Shown here piece by piece: positions 52,132 through 60,920 of a stretch of DNA of 64,000 nucleotides. The notes beneath the pieces are model-generated. The model had not been told where the DNA came from, made no database searches, and worked only from the letters and a program-made list of their open reading frames with translations. A program made the translations under genes and the position numbers. How positions within the stretch are numbered: position 1 is the first letter of the stretch; every line of letters begins with the position of its first letter. This stretch comes from Ewingella sp049889095 (GTDB lineage: Bacteria > Pseudomonadota > Gammaproteobacteria > Enterobacterales > Enterobacteriaceae), in assembly GCA_049889095.1 (NCBI GenBank), contig JBLJFK010000009.1; one strand, written 5' to 3'.

Positions 52132-52620
52132 ATGAAAACCAAACTCATTACCCGCGAAGGTTACAACAAGCTCAAACAAGAGCTGGATTTTCTCTGGCGC
52201 GAAGAGCGGCCTGAAGTGACAAAAAAAGTTACCTGGGCTGCCAGCCTTGGCGATCGCAGTGAGAATGCCGATTATCAGTACAATAAAAAACGCCTGCGCG
52301 AAATAGATCGCCGCATTCGTTATCTGACCAAATGCATGGAAGAGTTACGCATTGTCGATCACTCGCCGCAGCAGGATGGCAAAGTGTTCTTTGGTGCCTG
52401 GGTGGAAGTGGAAAATGACGACGGCGACGTTAAACGTTTTCGCGTCGTCGGTTATGACGAAATTTTTGGCCGTAAAGATTACATCTCCATAGATGCACCG
52501 ATGGCGCGCGCATTACTGAAGAAAGAGGTCGGCGACAGTACCGTAGTGCAGACGCCAGTAGGCGATGCGGTGTGGTACATCAATGAAATACATTACGGTG
52601 AAGAGAGCCCGGATCTATAA
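52132..52620 (+). CDS. greB: Transcript cleavage factor GreB
   Basis: A 162-residue Gre factor (E. coli 158). N-terminal antiparallel coiled coil with the catalytic acidic tip LGDRSENADYQYNKKRLREI (Asp and Glu that reach the RNA polymerase active site) and a C-terminal FKBP-like domain (FRVVGYDEIFGRKDYISIDA). Rescues backtracked polymerase by cleaving the RNA 3' end. GreB rather than GreA by the KKVTWAASLGD stretch. Followed by tex after 123 bases. Confidence 0.96.
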   Translation: MKTKLITREGYNKLKQELDFLWREERPEVTKKVTWAASLGDRSENADYQYNKKRLREIDRRIRYLTKCMEELRIVDHSPQQDGKVFFGAWVEVENDDGDVKRFRVVGYDEIFGRKDYISIDAPMARALLKKEVGDSTVVQTPVGDAVWYINEIHYGEESPDL

Positions 52621-52743
52621 ACTCTCCATAACGCTCAAAAAACCGGTCAGAAGGTCCGGATCGCTGGCATTTCTGACCCTCAAAACGTATAACTGTCCCC
52701 CTGCTTTTATGTCTCTTAACCAAAGAAAACAGATACCAGACTT

Positions 52744-55077
52744 ATGAATGATCAACTGAGCCGCATTATCGCAACTGAATTGCAGGTTCGCCCGGAGCAG
52801 GTTGCTTCCGTGGTGCGCCTGCTGGATGAAGGTAATACCGTACCGTTTATTGCACGGTATCGTAAGGAAGTCACCGGTGGGTTGGATGATACCCAACTGC
52901 GTCAGTTGGACACCCGTCTGAGTTATCTGCGTGAGCTCGAAGACCGACGCCAGACCATTCTCAAATCCATTGAGGATCAGGGAAAACTGAGCGATGAACT
53001 GGCTAAAGCCATCAAGACCACGCTGAGTAAAACCGAGCTGGAAGATTTATACCTGCCGTATAAACCCAAACGCCGCACCCGTGGGCAAATCGCCATTGAA
53101 GCCGGGCTGGAACCGCTGGCTGAGTTACTGTGGAACGAGCCACAAAACGATCCGGAAACAACCGCAGCTAAATTTGTTGATGCCGATAAGAGCGTCGCTG
53201 ATACCAAAGCCGCCCTCGACGGCGCACGCTATATTCTGATGGAGCGTTTTGCTGAAGATGCCGCCCTGCTGGCGAAAGTTCGCCACTATTTGTGGAAGAA
53301 CTCGCACCTGGTGTCCCGCATGGTCGAGGGCAAAGAGCAGGAAGGCGCAAAATTTCGCGATTACTTTGATCACCACGAGCCGATTTCTCAAGTGCCTTCA
53401 CACCGCGCACTGGCTATGTTCCGTGGTCGCAACGAGGGCGTGTTGCAACTGGCGCTCAATGCCGACCCGCAACATGACGAACCACCGAAAGAAAGCTATG
53501 CCGAGCAGTTGATCATCGATCATCTCGGCCTGCGCCTGAACAATGCGCCTGCCGACGTTTGGCGTCGTGCGGTAGTAAACTGGACATGGCGCATCAAAGT
53601 GCTGCTGCATCTCGAAACCGAGCTGATGAGCACCATTCGCGAACGCGCCGAAGATGAAGCCATCAACGTATTTGCCCGTAACATGCACGATCTGCTGATG
53701 GCTGCTCCGGCCGGAATGCGCGCTACCATGGGCCTCGATCCTGGTTTGCGCACCGGTGTAAAAGTCGCTGTTGTGGATAACACCGGCAAATTGGTGGGTA
53801 TCGACACTGTTTATCCACATACCGGTCAGACTGCGAAAGCCGCACAGCAGGTCGCGGCACTGTGTATCAAGCATAATGTTGAGCTGGTGGCGATAGGCAA
53901 CGGCACGGCTTCGCGTGAAACCGAACGCTTCTTTATCGAGCTGCAAAAACAGTTCCCGGCGGTGAATGCGCAAAAAGTCATTGTCAGCGAGGCCGGCGCG
54001 TCAGTCTATTCGGCCTCCGAACTGGCAGCACTGGAATTCCCGGATCTGGATGTATCAATTCGTGGTGCCGTGTCCATTGCACGACGCTTACAAGATCCAC
54101 TGGCCGAACTGGTGAAAATCGATCCGAAATCCATCGGGGTCGGCCAGTACCAGCATGACGTCAGCCAGAGCCAGTTGGCGAAGAAACTCGACACCGTGGT
54201 GGAAGACTGCGTGAACGCCGTGGGAGTCGATCTCAACACCGCATCGGTGCCGCTGCTGACCCGCGTCGCCGGTCTGACACGCATGATGGCGCAGAATATT
54301 GTTAATTGGCGCGATGAAAACGGCCAGTTCCGCAACCGTGAACAGTTGCTGAAAGTCAGCCGTCTGGGGCCGAAAGCCTTCGAACAGTGCGCGGGCTTCC
54401 TGCGTATCAACAACGGTGACAACCCGCTAGATGCCTCGACCGTTCACCCGGAAACTTATCCGGTGGTGCAGCGCATCCTGGCGGCGACCAATCTCGCACT
54501 GAAAGAGCTGATGGGCGACTCCAACGCGCTGCGTGGTCTGAAAGCCAGCGAGTTTATCGACGATAAGTTCGGCATGCCGACTGTCACCGACATCATCAAA
54601 GAGTTGGAAAAACCAGGACACGATCCGCGCCCTGAGTTCAAAACCGCCACCTTTGCCGATGGCGTGGAAACCATGAATGACCTAATGCCTGGCATGATCC
54701 TCGAAGGCTCAGTCACCAACGTCACCAACTTCGGTGCATTCGTGGATATCGGCGTTCATCAGGATGGTCTGGTGCATATATCGTCTTTAGCAAATAAATT
54801 CGTCGAAGACCCGCACACCGTGGTGAAAGCCGGCGACATCGTCAAAGTCAAAGTCATGGAAGTCGATCTGCAACGTAAACGTATTGCGCTCACTATGCGT
54901 TTAGACGAGCAACCGGGAGAAGCACCGGCACGCCGTCCATCGGCATCTGCCGCTGGCGATCACCGTGATGCACAAAAACGTCAGGCACCGAACAAACCGG
55001 CCAGTCGCAATGCGGCTCCGGCAGGCAATAATGCAATGGCCGATGCACTGGCTGCCGCGCTCGGCAAAAAACGTTAA
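52744..55077 (+). CDS. RNA-binding transcription accessory protein Tex (YhgF)
   Basis: A 777-residue Tex-family protein (E. coli YhgF 773). Order: N-terminal helical domain (about 1-190), YqgF-like RNase H fold (GLDPGLRTGVKVAVVDNTGK near 330), helix-hairpin-helix repeats (VGVDLNTASVPLLTRVAGLT, NREQLLKVSRLGPKAFEQ) and a C-terminal S1 domain (GMILEGSVTNVTNFGAFVDI) followed by a basic, Ala/Pro-rich tail. Related to eukaryotic Spt6. Ends at a strong terminator; the name yhgF is used in E. coli. Confidence 0.95.
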   Translation: MNDQLSRIIATELQVRPEQVASVVRLLDEGNTVPFIARYRKEVTGGLDDTQLRQLDTRLSYLRELEDRRQTILKSIEDQGKLSDELAKAIKTTLSKTELEDLYLPYKPKRRTRGQIAIEAGLEPLAELLWNEPQNDPETTAAKFVDADKSVADTKAALDGARYILMERFAEDAALLAKVRHYLWKNSHLVSRMVEGKEQEGAKFRDYFDHHEPISQVPSHRALAMFRGRNEGVLQLALNADPQHDEPPKESYAEQLIIDHLGLRLNNAPADVWRRAVVNWTWRIKVLLHLETELMSTIRERAEDEAINVFARNMHDLLMAAPAGMRATMGLDPGLRTGVKVAVVDNTGKLVGIDTVYPHTGQTAKAAQQVAALCIKHNVELVAIGNGTASRETERFFIELQKQFPAVNAQKVIVSEAGASVYSASELAALEFPDLDVSIRGAVSIARRLQDPLAELVKIDPKSIGVGQYQHDVSQSQLAKKLDTVVEDCVNAVGVDLNTASVPLLTRVAGLTRMMAQNIVNWRDENGQFRNREQLLKVSRLGPKAFEQCAGFLRINNGDNPLDASTVHPETYPVVQRILAATNLALKELMGDSNALRGLKASEFIDDKFGMPTVTDIIKELEKPGHDPRPEFKTATFADGVETMNDLMPGMILEGSVTNVTNFGAFVDIGVHQDGLVHISSLANKFVEDPHTVVKAGDIVKVKVMEVDLQRKRIALTMRLDEQPGEAPARRPSASAAGDHRDAQKRQAPNKPASRNAAPAGNNAMADALAAALGKKR

Positions 55078-55101
55078 ATTTTCTGTTTTCCCCACCAACC
55101 G

Positions 55102-55130
55102 AAAGCCGCTGAATTTTAGCGGCTTTTTTA
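55102..55130 (+). terminator. Terminator of tex/yhgF
   Basis: Stem AAAGCCGCT / AGCGGCTTT with a GAATTTT loop followed by TTTTAT, 24 bases after the stop. Confidence 0.92.
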
Positions 55131-55336
55131 TGTACTTTATTTAGACACTTTTTAAAGCCTTTCCTAATGAATCAATCACTGAGGTAAATCAATAAAATGG
55201 GCACTGCGCAGGCATAGGATAGCGACGTGGTGGAGCGCCTTATGAAGAGGAACACCTCTTTTCTTTTGTCTCCATATGCGTATTGCTTATGATAACTATT
55301 CTAATTTGTACTACCTGTCGTATTCAGTGCGCCGCC
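55131..55336 (+). promoter_or_regulatory. feoABC upstream region with Fur-like and FNR-like sites
   Basis: The tex-feoA interval is about 385 bases past the terminator. TGATAACTATTCTAA at 55290-55304 matches the Fur 7-1-7 pattern TGATAATnATTATCA at 11 of 14 positions. A possible promoter is TTGTCT (55266-55271), 16 bases, TATGAT (55288-55293), so the Fur-like site would cover the start. CTGAGGTAAATCAA at 55179-55192 resembles an FNR site (8 of 10) but sits far upstream. Fur and FNR control of feo is known in E. coli; here inferred. Confidence 0.55.
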
Positions 55337-55372
55337 AGGCTGAGGCTGAGGCTGAGGCTGAGGCTGAGGCTG
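55337..55372 (+). repeat. Six perfect tandem copies of AGGCTG
   Basis: A hexanucleotide microsatellite, 36 bases with no interruption, between the predicted feo promoter and feoA (starting about 180 bases before the feoA ATG). Probably in the 5' untranslated leader; it could vary in copy number by slippage. Confidence 0.95.
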
Positions 55373-55514
55373 ACAATTTCGCACCATCGGCAATTTCTGA
55401 GCAGTTTTTTACAACATCAATCGTAGTTAAGTGGGATCACTGGGCAGGGAAGCGCGGCGTAGAATTTTCTCAACGCTGTTCTACCCAAAATGTCCGAACG
55501 CTTCGCGAGGAACT

Positions 55515-55742
55515 ATGCAACTTCAATCACAACGTGCTTACAAAATCACCGGCTTTTCTCATGAAATCAGCCCGGCGTACCGCCAGAAACTGCTGTCACT
55601 CGGTATGCTGCCAGGGTCATTCTTCAACATTATCCGCGTAGCGCCGATGGGCGATCCGGTACAAATAGAAACTCGCCGCACCAACCTGGTCGTTCGCAGG
55701 AAAGACCTCGATCTGCTGAAACTTGAAATCCAGACCTGTTAA
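55515..55742 (+). CDS. feoA: Ferrous iron transport protein A
   Basis: A 75-residue SH3-like FeoA, same length as in E. coli. The start at 55515 has GAGGA four bases upstream; the frame is open 28 codons further. Conserved stretch AYRQKLLSLGMLPGSFFNII. FeoA is thought to act with FeoB at the membrane. First gene of feoABC; feoB follows after 62 bases. Confidence 0.95.
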   Translation: MQLQSQRAYKITGFSHEISPAYRQKLLSLGMLPGSFFNIIRVAPMGDPVQIETRRTNLVVRRKDLDLLKLEIQTC

Positions 55743-55804
55743 TTTTTTAGTGCGGACCGCTCTTTTGTCCGCACCTCTCCTTTTTTCACATGCAGACAAA
55801 ACAC

Positions 55805-58123
55805 ATGAAAGCATTGACCATTGGTTTAATTGGTAATCCAAATTCAGGTAAAACCACGCTTTTCAATCAGTTGACCGGTTCACGCCAACGTGTGGGCAAC
55901 TGGGCTGGCGTAACCGTCGAACGTAAAGAAGGTCATTTTTCTACCGGAGAACACAAAGTTACGCTGGTAGATCTGCCGGGTACCTATTCGCTGACCACCA
56001 TGTCAGAACAAACCTCACTCGATGAACAGATTGCCTGTCATTACATCCTGGGCGGCGATGCCGATCTGATGATCAACGTCATCGACGCCTCAAACCTTGA
56101 GCGAAATCTGTATCTGACGCTGCAACTGCTGGAACTCGGCATTCCGTGCATCGTCGCGCTGAACATGCTCGACATCGCCAAAATCCAGAACATCAATATC
56201 GATATTCCAGCACTGTCCGCCCGTCTGGGTTGTCCGGTAGTGGCGCTGGTATCTACGCGTGCTTCAGGTATTCAGGAACTGAAAACAGCTATCGATCAGC
56301 GGCCGCAGGCCACGTTGCTGGAACGCGTGACTTATCATCCTGTTCTGCAACAAGAGGTAGACGTGCTCGCCGCAGCAATGCCGCAGGACATGGCGCTGCA
56401 ACAGCGCCGCTGGCTGGCACTGCAAATTCTTGAGGGTGATATCTACAGCCAGAGCCACGCGGGTAAAGCGCAACAGTTATTACCGGAAGTGAAAGCCCGC
56501 ATGGCCGCGCAACAGCTGGATGACCCTGCGCTGCTGATTGCCGATGCACGTTATCAGAGCATCGCCGCACTGTGCGCTGAGATCAGTAACTCGCATCTCA
56601 CCGCACCGAATAAACTTACACAGGTGCTGGATCGCGTGATCCTCAACCGTTTCCTCGGCGTGCCGATTTTCCTGCTGGTGATGTACCTGATGTTTGTGCT
56701 GGCGATAAACATCGGCGGTGCACTGCAACCGATTTTCGATATCGGCTCGGCGGCGATTTTCATTCAGGGCATGCAGTGGATTGGATTTACCCTCCACTTC
56801 CCGCAGTGGCTGACTATTTTCCTCGCGCAGGGGGTCGGCGGGGGTATCAATACCGTGCTGCCGCTGGTGCCACAAATCGGCATGATGTATCTCTTCCTCT
56901 CGTTCCTGGAAGACTCCGGTTATATGGCGCGCGCCGCATTCGTAATGGATCGCCTGATGCAGGCACTCGGTCTGCCGGGCAAATCCTTCGTGCCGCTGAT
57001 CGTCGGTTTTGGCTGTAATGTGCCGTCAATAATGGGTGCCCGCACGCTGGATGCCCCGCGCGAACGATTGATCACCGTGATGATGGCGCCGTTTATGTCC
57101 TGCGGCGCCCGTCTGGCAATTTTTGCCGTCTTCTCTGCCGCTTTCTTCGGCCAGGACGGCGCGTCTATCGTGTTCTCGCTGTATCTGCTGGGCATTGTGG
57201 TCGCTATTCTCACCGGCCTGCTGCTGAAATACACCATCATGCGCGGCGAAGCGTCACCCTTTGTGATGGAACTGCCGGTATACCACGTTCCGCATCTGAA
57301 AAGCCTGCTGTTGCAAACCTGGCAGCGCCTGAAAGGCTTCGTGCTGCGCGCCGGTAAAGTCATCGTGATCGCCAGTATTTTCATCGGTGCGCTGAACAGC
57401 TTCTCCTTCAGTGGCAAAGCGGTCAATAACATCAATGATTCAGCGCTGGCGTCGGTTAGTAAAGTGCTGACGCCGGTGCTGTCACCAATGGGTGTACATG
57501 CCGATAATTGGCAAGCGACAGTAGGTCTGGTAACCGGCGCGATGGCGAAAGAGGTAGTCGTCGGTACGTTGAACACGCTCTACACCGCCGAGCGCATCAC
57601 CAATGAAGAATTCGATGCCGCGAATTTCAACCTGTCAGGTGAACTTAACGGCGCTGTGAAAGAAACATGGCAAGGTCTGAAAGACACCTTTAGCATCAGC
57701 GTGCTGTCTAACCCCATCGAAGCCAGCAAAGGCGACGGCGAAATGGGTGCCAGCTCAATGGGCGTGATGAGCAGCAAATTCGGTTCAGCAATTTCGGCTT
57801 ACAGCTATCTGATCTTTGTACTGCTTTACGTGCCTTGCGTGTCAGTGATGGGCGCGATTGCCCGCGAAACCAGCCGCAGCTGGATGACTTTCTCCATCTT
57901 ATGGGGACTGAACGTCGCCTATTCTCTGGCAACGTTGTTTTATCAGGCAGCAACCTTCAGCGATCATCCGGGACACAGCGCGACGACCATCCTTATCGTG
58001 CTCATCTTCAACGCCCTGGTGTTGATCGCTTTGCGCAAAGCCCGCAGCCGTGTCAGCGTTCATCTGCAACCGCGCAAAGCAGCGGCCTGCTGTGAACCCG
58101 CTACCGGCAGCGATTGCCATTAG
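55805..58123 (+). CDS. feoB: Ferrous iron transport GTPase/permease FeoB
   Basis: A 772-residue inner-membrane Fe2+ transporter (E. coli 773). N-terminal G domain: G1 GLIGNPNSGKTTLFNQ, G3 DLPGTYSL, G4 NMLD, then a GDI-like helical domain and two Gate repeats (GFGCNVPSIMGARTLDAPRE, YVPCVSVMGAIARETS) in the membrane part. The Cys-rich tail ACCEPATGSDCH resembles that of E. coli. The start at 55805 matches E. coli; an ATG five codons earlier is also possible and neither has a clear ribosome site. Confidence 0.96.
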   Translation: MKALTIGLIGNPNSGKTTLFNQLTGSRQRVGNWAGVTVERKEGHFSTGEHKVTLVDLPGTYSLTTMSEQTSLDEQIACHYILGGDADLMINVIDASNLERNLYLTLQLLELGIPCIVALNMLDIAKIQNINIDIPALSARLGCPVVALVSTRASGIQELKTAIDQRPQATLLERVTYHPVLQQEVDVLAAAMPQDMALQQRRWLALQILEGDIYSQSHAGKAQQLLPEVKARMAAQQLDDPALLIADARYQSIAALCAEISNSHLTAPNKLTQVLDRVILNRFLGVPIFLLVMYLMFVLAINIGGALQPIFDIGSAAIFIQGMQWIGFTLHFPQWLTIFLAQGVGGGINTVLPLVPQIGMMYLFLSFLEDSGYMARAAFVMDRLMQALGLPGKSFVPLIVGFGCNVPSIMGARTLDAPRERLITVMMAPFMSCGARLAIFAVFSAAFFGQDGASIVFSLYLLGIVVAILTGLLLKYTIMRGEASPFVMELPVYHVPHLKSLLLQTWQRLKGFVLRAGKVIVIASIFIGALNSFSFSGKAVNNINDSALASVSKVLTPVLSPMGVHADNWQATVGLVTGAMAKEVVVGTLNTLYTAERITNEEFDAANFNLSGELNGAVKETWQGLKDTFSISVLSNPIEASKGDGEMGASSMGVMSSKFGSAISAYSYLIFVLLYVPCVSVMGAIARETSRSWMTFSILWGLNVAYSLATLFYQAATFSDHPGHSATTILIVLIFNALVLIALRKARSRVSVHLQPRKAAACCEPATGSDCH

Positions 58124-58131
58124 GAGGCACA

Positions 58132-58371
58132 ATGACCAGTCTGATTCAGGTACGCGACAGCCTGGCGCTGGCTGGCCGGGCAGATGCCCGCCAGCTCAGC
58201 CTGCAGCTCAATTCACCACAGCCGCTGGTGCAGGCAATGCTCGAAAGGCTGGTCGCCATGCGTAAAGCGGAGCCAGTTGAAGCCGACGACAGCAGCCTCT
58301 CCGGCAGTTGTAAAAACTGCACTGAGGGTAAAAAATGCCTGACGGTTAGCTATCGCTTGGTTAAGCTGTGA
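58132..58371 (+). CDS. feoC: FeoC with one Fe-S ligand cysteine missing
   Basis: A 79-residue winged-helix FeoC (E. coli 78). MTSLIQVRDSLALAGRADAR begins the helix-turn-helix-like fold. The wing normally carries CxxxxCxxCx5-8C that can bind [4Fe-4S]; here it reads SSLSGSCKNCTEGKKC: three cysteines (60, 63, 69) remain and the first is Ser55 (codon AGC). AGGAGG precedes ATG; starts 8 bases after feoB. FeoC has been proposed to protect FeoB from FtsH and to sense oxygen or iron. Confidence 0.92.
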   Translation: MTSLIQVRDSLALAGRADARQLSLQLNSPQPLVQAMLERLVAMRKAEPVEADDSSLSGSCKNCTEGKKCLTVSYRLVKL

Positions 58372-58407
58372 ATCCAACTTTCCCATCGCAGTGCCGGAGT
58401 CATCCAA

Positions 58408-59334
58408 GTGATAGACAGTGAAATCACCTTCCGTAAGCTGGAAATTTTTCTCGCCTACATGGAAAAGCTCAACATCTCGCGTACCGCCGAATATCTGGGC
58501 CTGAGCAGCGTCAGTGTGCACCGCGCGCTGCATTCGCTGGAAGAGGGCTTGCGCTGCCCGTTGTTTATTCACAAAGGCCGTAATCTGCTGCCGCTTCCCG
58601 CGGCCCGTGCGCTGCTGGAACACGCGACTCAGGTGATTGAGCAGATGGAACACGGTATTGAAGCCACACGTCTTGCTGCCGGATTCGGGCAAAAAAGGCT
58701 CAAGCTCGGCACTCTGTATTCGCTGACGCTGCAAACCATTCCGCGCCTCATCATGGGTCTCAAACTGCGCCGCCCGGAACTCGAGCTTGAGCTGGTCATG
58801 GGATCAAACAGTCATTTGCTCGACAGAATGGAAGAGGGGCAGTTGGACGCCGTGCTGATCTCGACCAGCGACTCGCCTGTCGATACTCAGCGTTATGATC
58901 AGATCCCACTGTTTCAGGATGATATTTTTCTCGCCGCACCAGCCAGTTCTGCACTGGCCGCAGAGGGTATCGCCGATTTACGCGATTTCAGGCAGCAGAA
59001 GTTTGTGGCACTGGCTGACGGCTTTGCCACCTATCATGGCTTTCAGGAAGCCTTTCAGGTCGCGGGATTTGACCCGGAAATTGTTACCCGGGTGAACGAT
59101 ATTTTCTCGATGCTGAGTCTGGTGCAGGCGGGCGTCGGCTATACGTTAATTCCGGGCCGCATGAAGGGAGTGTACGAAAATACCGTGCGACTAATACCGC
59201 TGGCCGAACCTTACCAGATGCGCCAGACCATTGCGCTGGTTTACCCACACCGCCGTGAGCATGACCCCAACCTGCTGGCGCTGGCCGCTGAATGCCGGAT
59301 GTATGCATTAGGAAAATCTGTAACGACGCCTTAA
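58408..59334 (+). CDS. mdcR: LysR-type regulator of malonate decarboxylase
   Basis: A 308-residue LysR-family regulator: N-terminal winged HTH (LEIFLAYMEKLNISRTAEYL, SSVSVHRALHSLEEGL) and a C-terminal periplasmic-binding-like effector domain (LKLGTLYSLTLQTIPRLIMG). GTG start at 58408. The name rests on adjacency to mdcH and general resemblance to Klebsiella MdcR, which activates the mdc operon. It converges with mdcH and their stop codons share the palindrome TTAA (59331-59334). It starts 36 bases after feoC, so it might also receive feo read-through. Confidence 0.85.
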   Translation: MIDSEITFRKLEIFLAYMEKLNISRTAEYLGLSSVSVHRALHSLEEGLRCPLFIHKGRNLLPLPAARALLEHATQVIEQMEHGIEATRLAAGFGQKRLKLGTLYSLTLQTIPRLIMGLKLRRPELELELVMGSNSHLLDRMEEGQLDAVLISTSDSPVDTQRYDQIPLFQDDIFLAAPASSALAAEGIADLRDFRQQKFVALADGFATYHGFQEAFQVAGFDPEIVTRVNDIFSMLSLVQAGVGYTLIPGRMKGVYENTVRLIPLAEPYQMRQTIALVYPHRREHDPNLLALAAECRMYALGKSVTTP

Positions 59335-60269
59335 GATCCTGTCCTTTCCCGTAACCGTACTGCCAACGTTCTTGTCATCGGTATGCCGGACTGGCACAGC
59401 GACAGCGCTTCGCCCTGATCCATGGCACGCCGCGTCAGGCCAGTGAGTACGCTGCCCGGCGGCATTTCAATGGCCAAACGCACATCCCGCTGATATGCCG
59501 CTACCATAGCATCGCGCCAGTTGACGGTGCGTGCCATGTTCATCGCCAGATCGTCTGCAATTTTTTCAGGCTGCCAGTAAACCCGGCCAGTGGTGCCGCT
59601 GAGATAGCCGCAGGTCGGGCGTTGCAAGCTGACCGATTCGAATGCTTTGACCAGTTTAGCGGCGGGTTCGTCCAGCAGTGCGCAATGAGAGGGCACGCTA
59701 ACCGCCAGCCGGTGGGTTTTCTGTGCGCCTTTCACTTTCGCTAAACTCAGCACCTGCTGCATGGCGCTGTCGCTGCCGGCAATCACCAGTTGGTCTTCCG
59801 CATTGATGTTGGCCAGATATACCGGTGTCGATGGGCTGTTCACCTGCTGTAACAAGGTGGAAACTTGATCCTGACTTAACCCGGTGATGGCCGACAGGCC
59901 ATACCCCTGCGGATAAGCCTGTTGCATCAGCTGTCCGCGCAATGCCACCAAGCGCACGGCATCGTCAAAGCGCAGGGCACCCGCCATCACAGCCGCCGGA
60001 AACGCGCCAATTGACAGACCGCTGCAAAAATCGGGTTCGACACCTTCGGCTTGCAGCTGCTTTGCCCAGACGACACCAGCAATCAACAGGCACAGCTGCA
60101 CCGCGCGGGTCGAGCGCAGCGCATCGGCAGTATCAAGCCCTAAGCTATCTGAACCCAGTACACTGCTGGCCTGAGTTAACAGATCTTGAGTGAGAGAGTT
60201 CTCCGGCAAGCGGTGCAGCATATCCGGCACTTGAGGTCCCTGGCCGGGAAAGGTAAACAGGATGTTCAT
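59331..60269 (-). CDS. mdcH: Malonate decarboxylase malonyl-CoA acyltransferase
   Basis: A 312-residue FabD-type acyltransferase. Active-site serine in CSGLSIGAFPAAVMAG and His in SVPSHCALLD; N-terminal FTFPGQGPQVPDML is the usual malonyl-transferase start. MdcH transfers malonyl from malonyl-CoA to the decarboxylase prosthetic group to prime it. The start at 60269 (MNILFTFPGQG) has AAGGA upstream. Last gene of the mdc series, 8 bases after mdcG. Confidence 0.93.
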   Translation of the reverse strand: MNILFTFPGQGPQVPDMLHRLPENSLTQDLLTQASSVLGSDSLGLDTADALRSTRAVQLCLLIAGVVWAKQLQAEGVEPDFCSGLSIGAFPAAVMAGALRFDDAVRLVALRGQLMQQAYPQGYGLSAITGLSQDQVSTLLQQVNSPSTPVYLANINAEDQLVIAGSDSAMQQVLSLAKVKGAQKTHRLAVSVPSHCALLDEPAAKLVKAFESVSLQRPTCGYLSGTTGRVYWQPEKIADDLAMNMARTVNWRDAMVAAYQRDVRLAIEMPPGSVLTGLTRRAMDQGEALSLCQSGIPMTRTLAVRLRERTGS

Positions 60270-60277
60270 AACGTTCC

Positions 60278-60901
60278 TTAAACTGCAGGCTGGCTCCACG
60301 GATCGGTGACCAGCACCGGACCTGCGTCAGTTTTCAGCATAATTCCACCCCCGCGAAGCCATTCCGTCAGCGCAAAACCACCCTGCGGCGTGTTGATTTG
60401 CACATCAACGCGGCATGGCAACGCTTCAAGACGGGTATGGAAAGCGGAAAACTCAATGGAGTCCACCGGTTGGTCACAGCGGATGATTAAGTCGAGATCG
60501 CTCTCTGCATGCATCACGGGTATATCACTGGCCAACGCATAAGCGCAGCTACCGGTTACGCCCCAATGCCACGGCAACTTCAGGCTGGCGAGGGTGATCA
60601 GCGCCTGTAGGGGTTGCAGAGAGATAAAACGCGAATGCAGCAGAGTCACAGGATCGGCCACCAGCGATTCTGGCGTCAACACACGCAGCACATCTTCCGG
60701 CTTTACCCAGGCGGCGGCGCGTTGAATTTTGGTCATACCGCGTATCCCGACCGGAATGGCACCATCGTCCCGCCGGTCACGACGCACCACCAGCGGCAAA
60801 TGCGGCCGCCAGTTGCTTACCCAGTCGGGTAAACCTTGGTCATTTTCCAACGACGCACGGTCGGCAATCCAAATCAGGTCATGGGCACGCGGCAGACTCA
60901 T
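60278..60901 (-). CDS. mdcG: Malonate decarboxylase holo-ACP synthase
   Basis: A 207-residue nucleotidyltransferase that attaches 2'-(5''-triphosphoribosyl)-3'-dephospho-CoA to the acyl-carrier subunit MdcC. The nucleotidyltransferase signature is GVTGSCAYALASDIPVMHAE followed by SDLDLIIRC (the Asp-x-Asp metal pair). AAGGA lies before ATG. 19 bases after mdcF and 8 before mdcH. Confidence 0.92.
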   Translation of the reverse strand: MSLPRAHDLIWIADRASLENDQGLPDWVSNWRPHLPLVVRRDRRDDGAIPVGIRGMTKIQRAAAWVKPEDVLRVLTPESLVADPVTLLHSRFISLQPLQALITLASLKLPWHWGVTGSCAYALASDIPVMHAESDLDLIIRCDQPVDSIEFSAFHTRLEALPCRVDVQINTPQGGFALTEWLRGGGIMLKTDAGPVLVTDPWSQPAV

Positions 60902-60920
60902 CGTTACAGTTCCTTAATCA

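Noticed and set aside
55337..55372. Tandem repeat considered as a CRISPR array
   Set aside because: Six-base units with no spacers; it is a microsatellite.
55276..55641. 121-codon frame with Ala-Glu repeats upstream of and into feoA
   Set aside because: No ribosome site, overlaps feoA in another frame, and its repeat is simply the AGGCTG microsatellite translated.
56920..57576. 218-codon open frame opposite feoB
   Set aside because: Antisense shadow of the FeoB membrane region; no start signals or homology.
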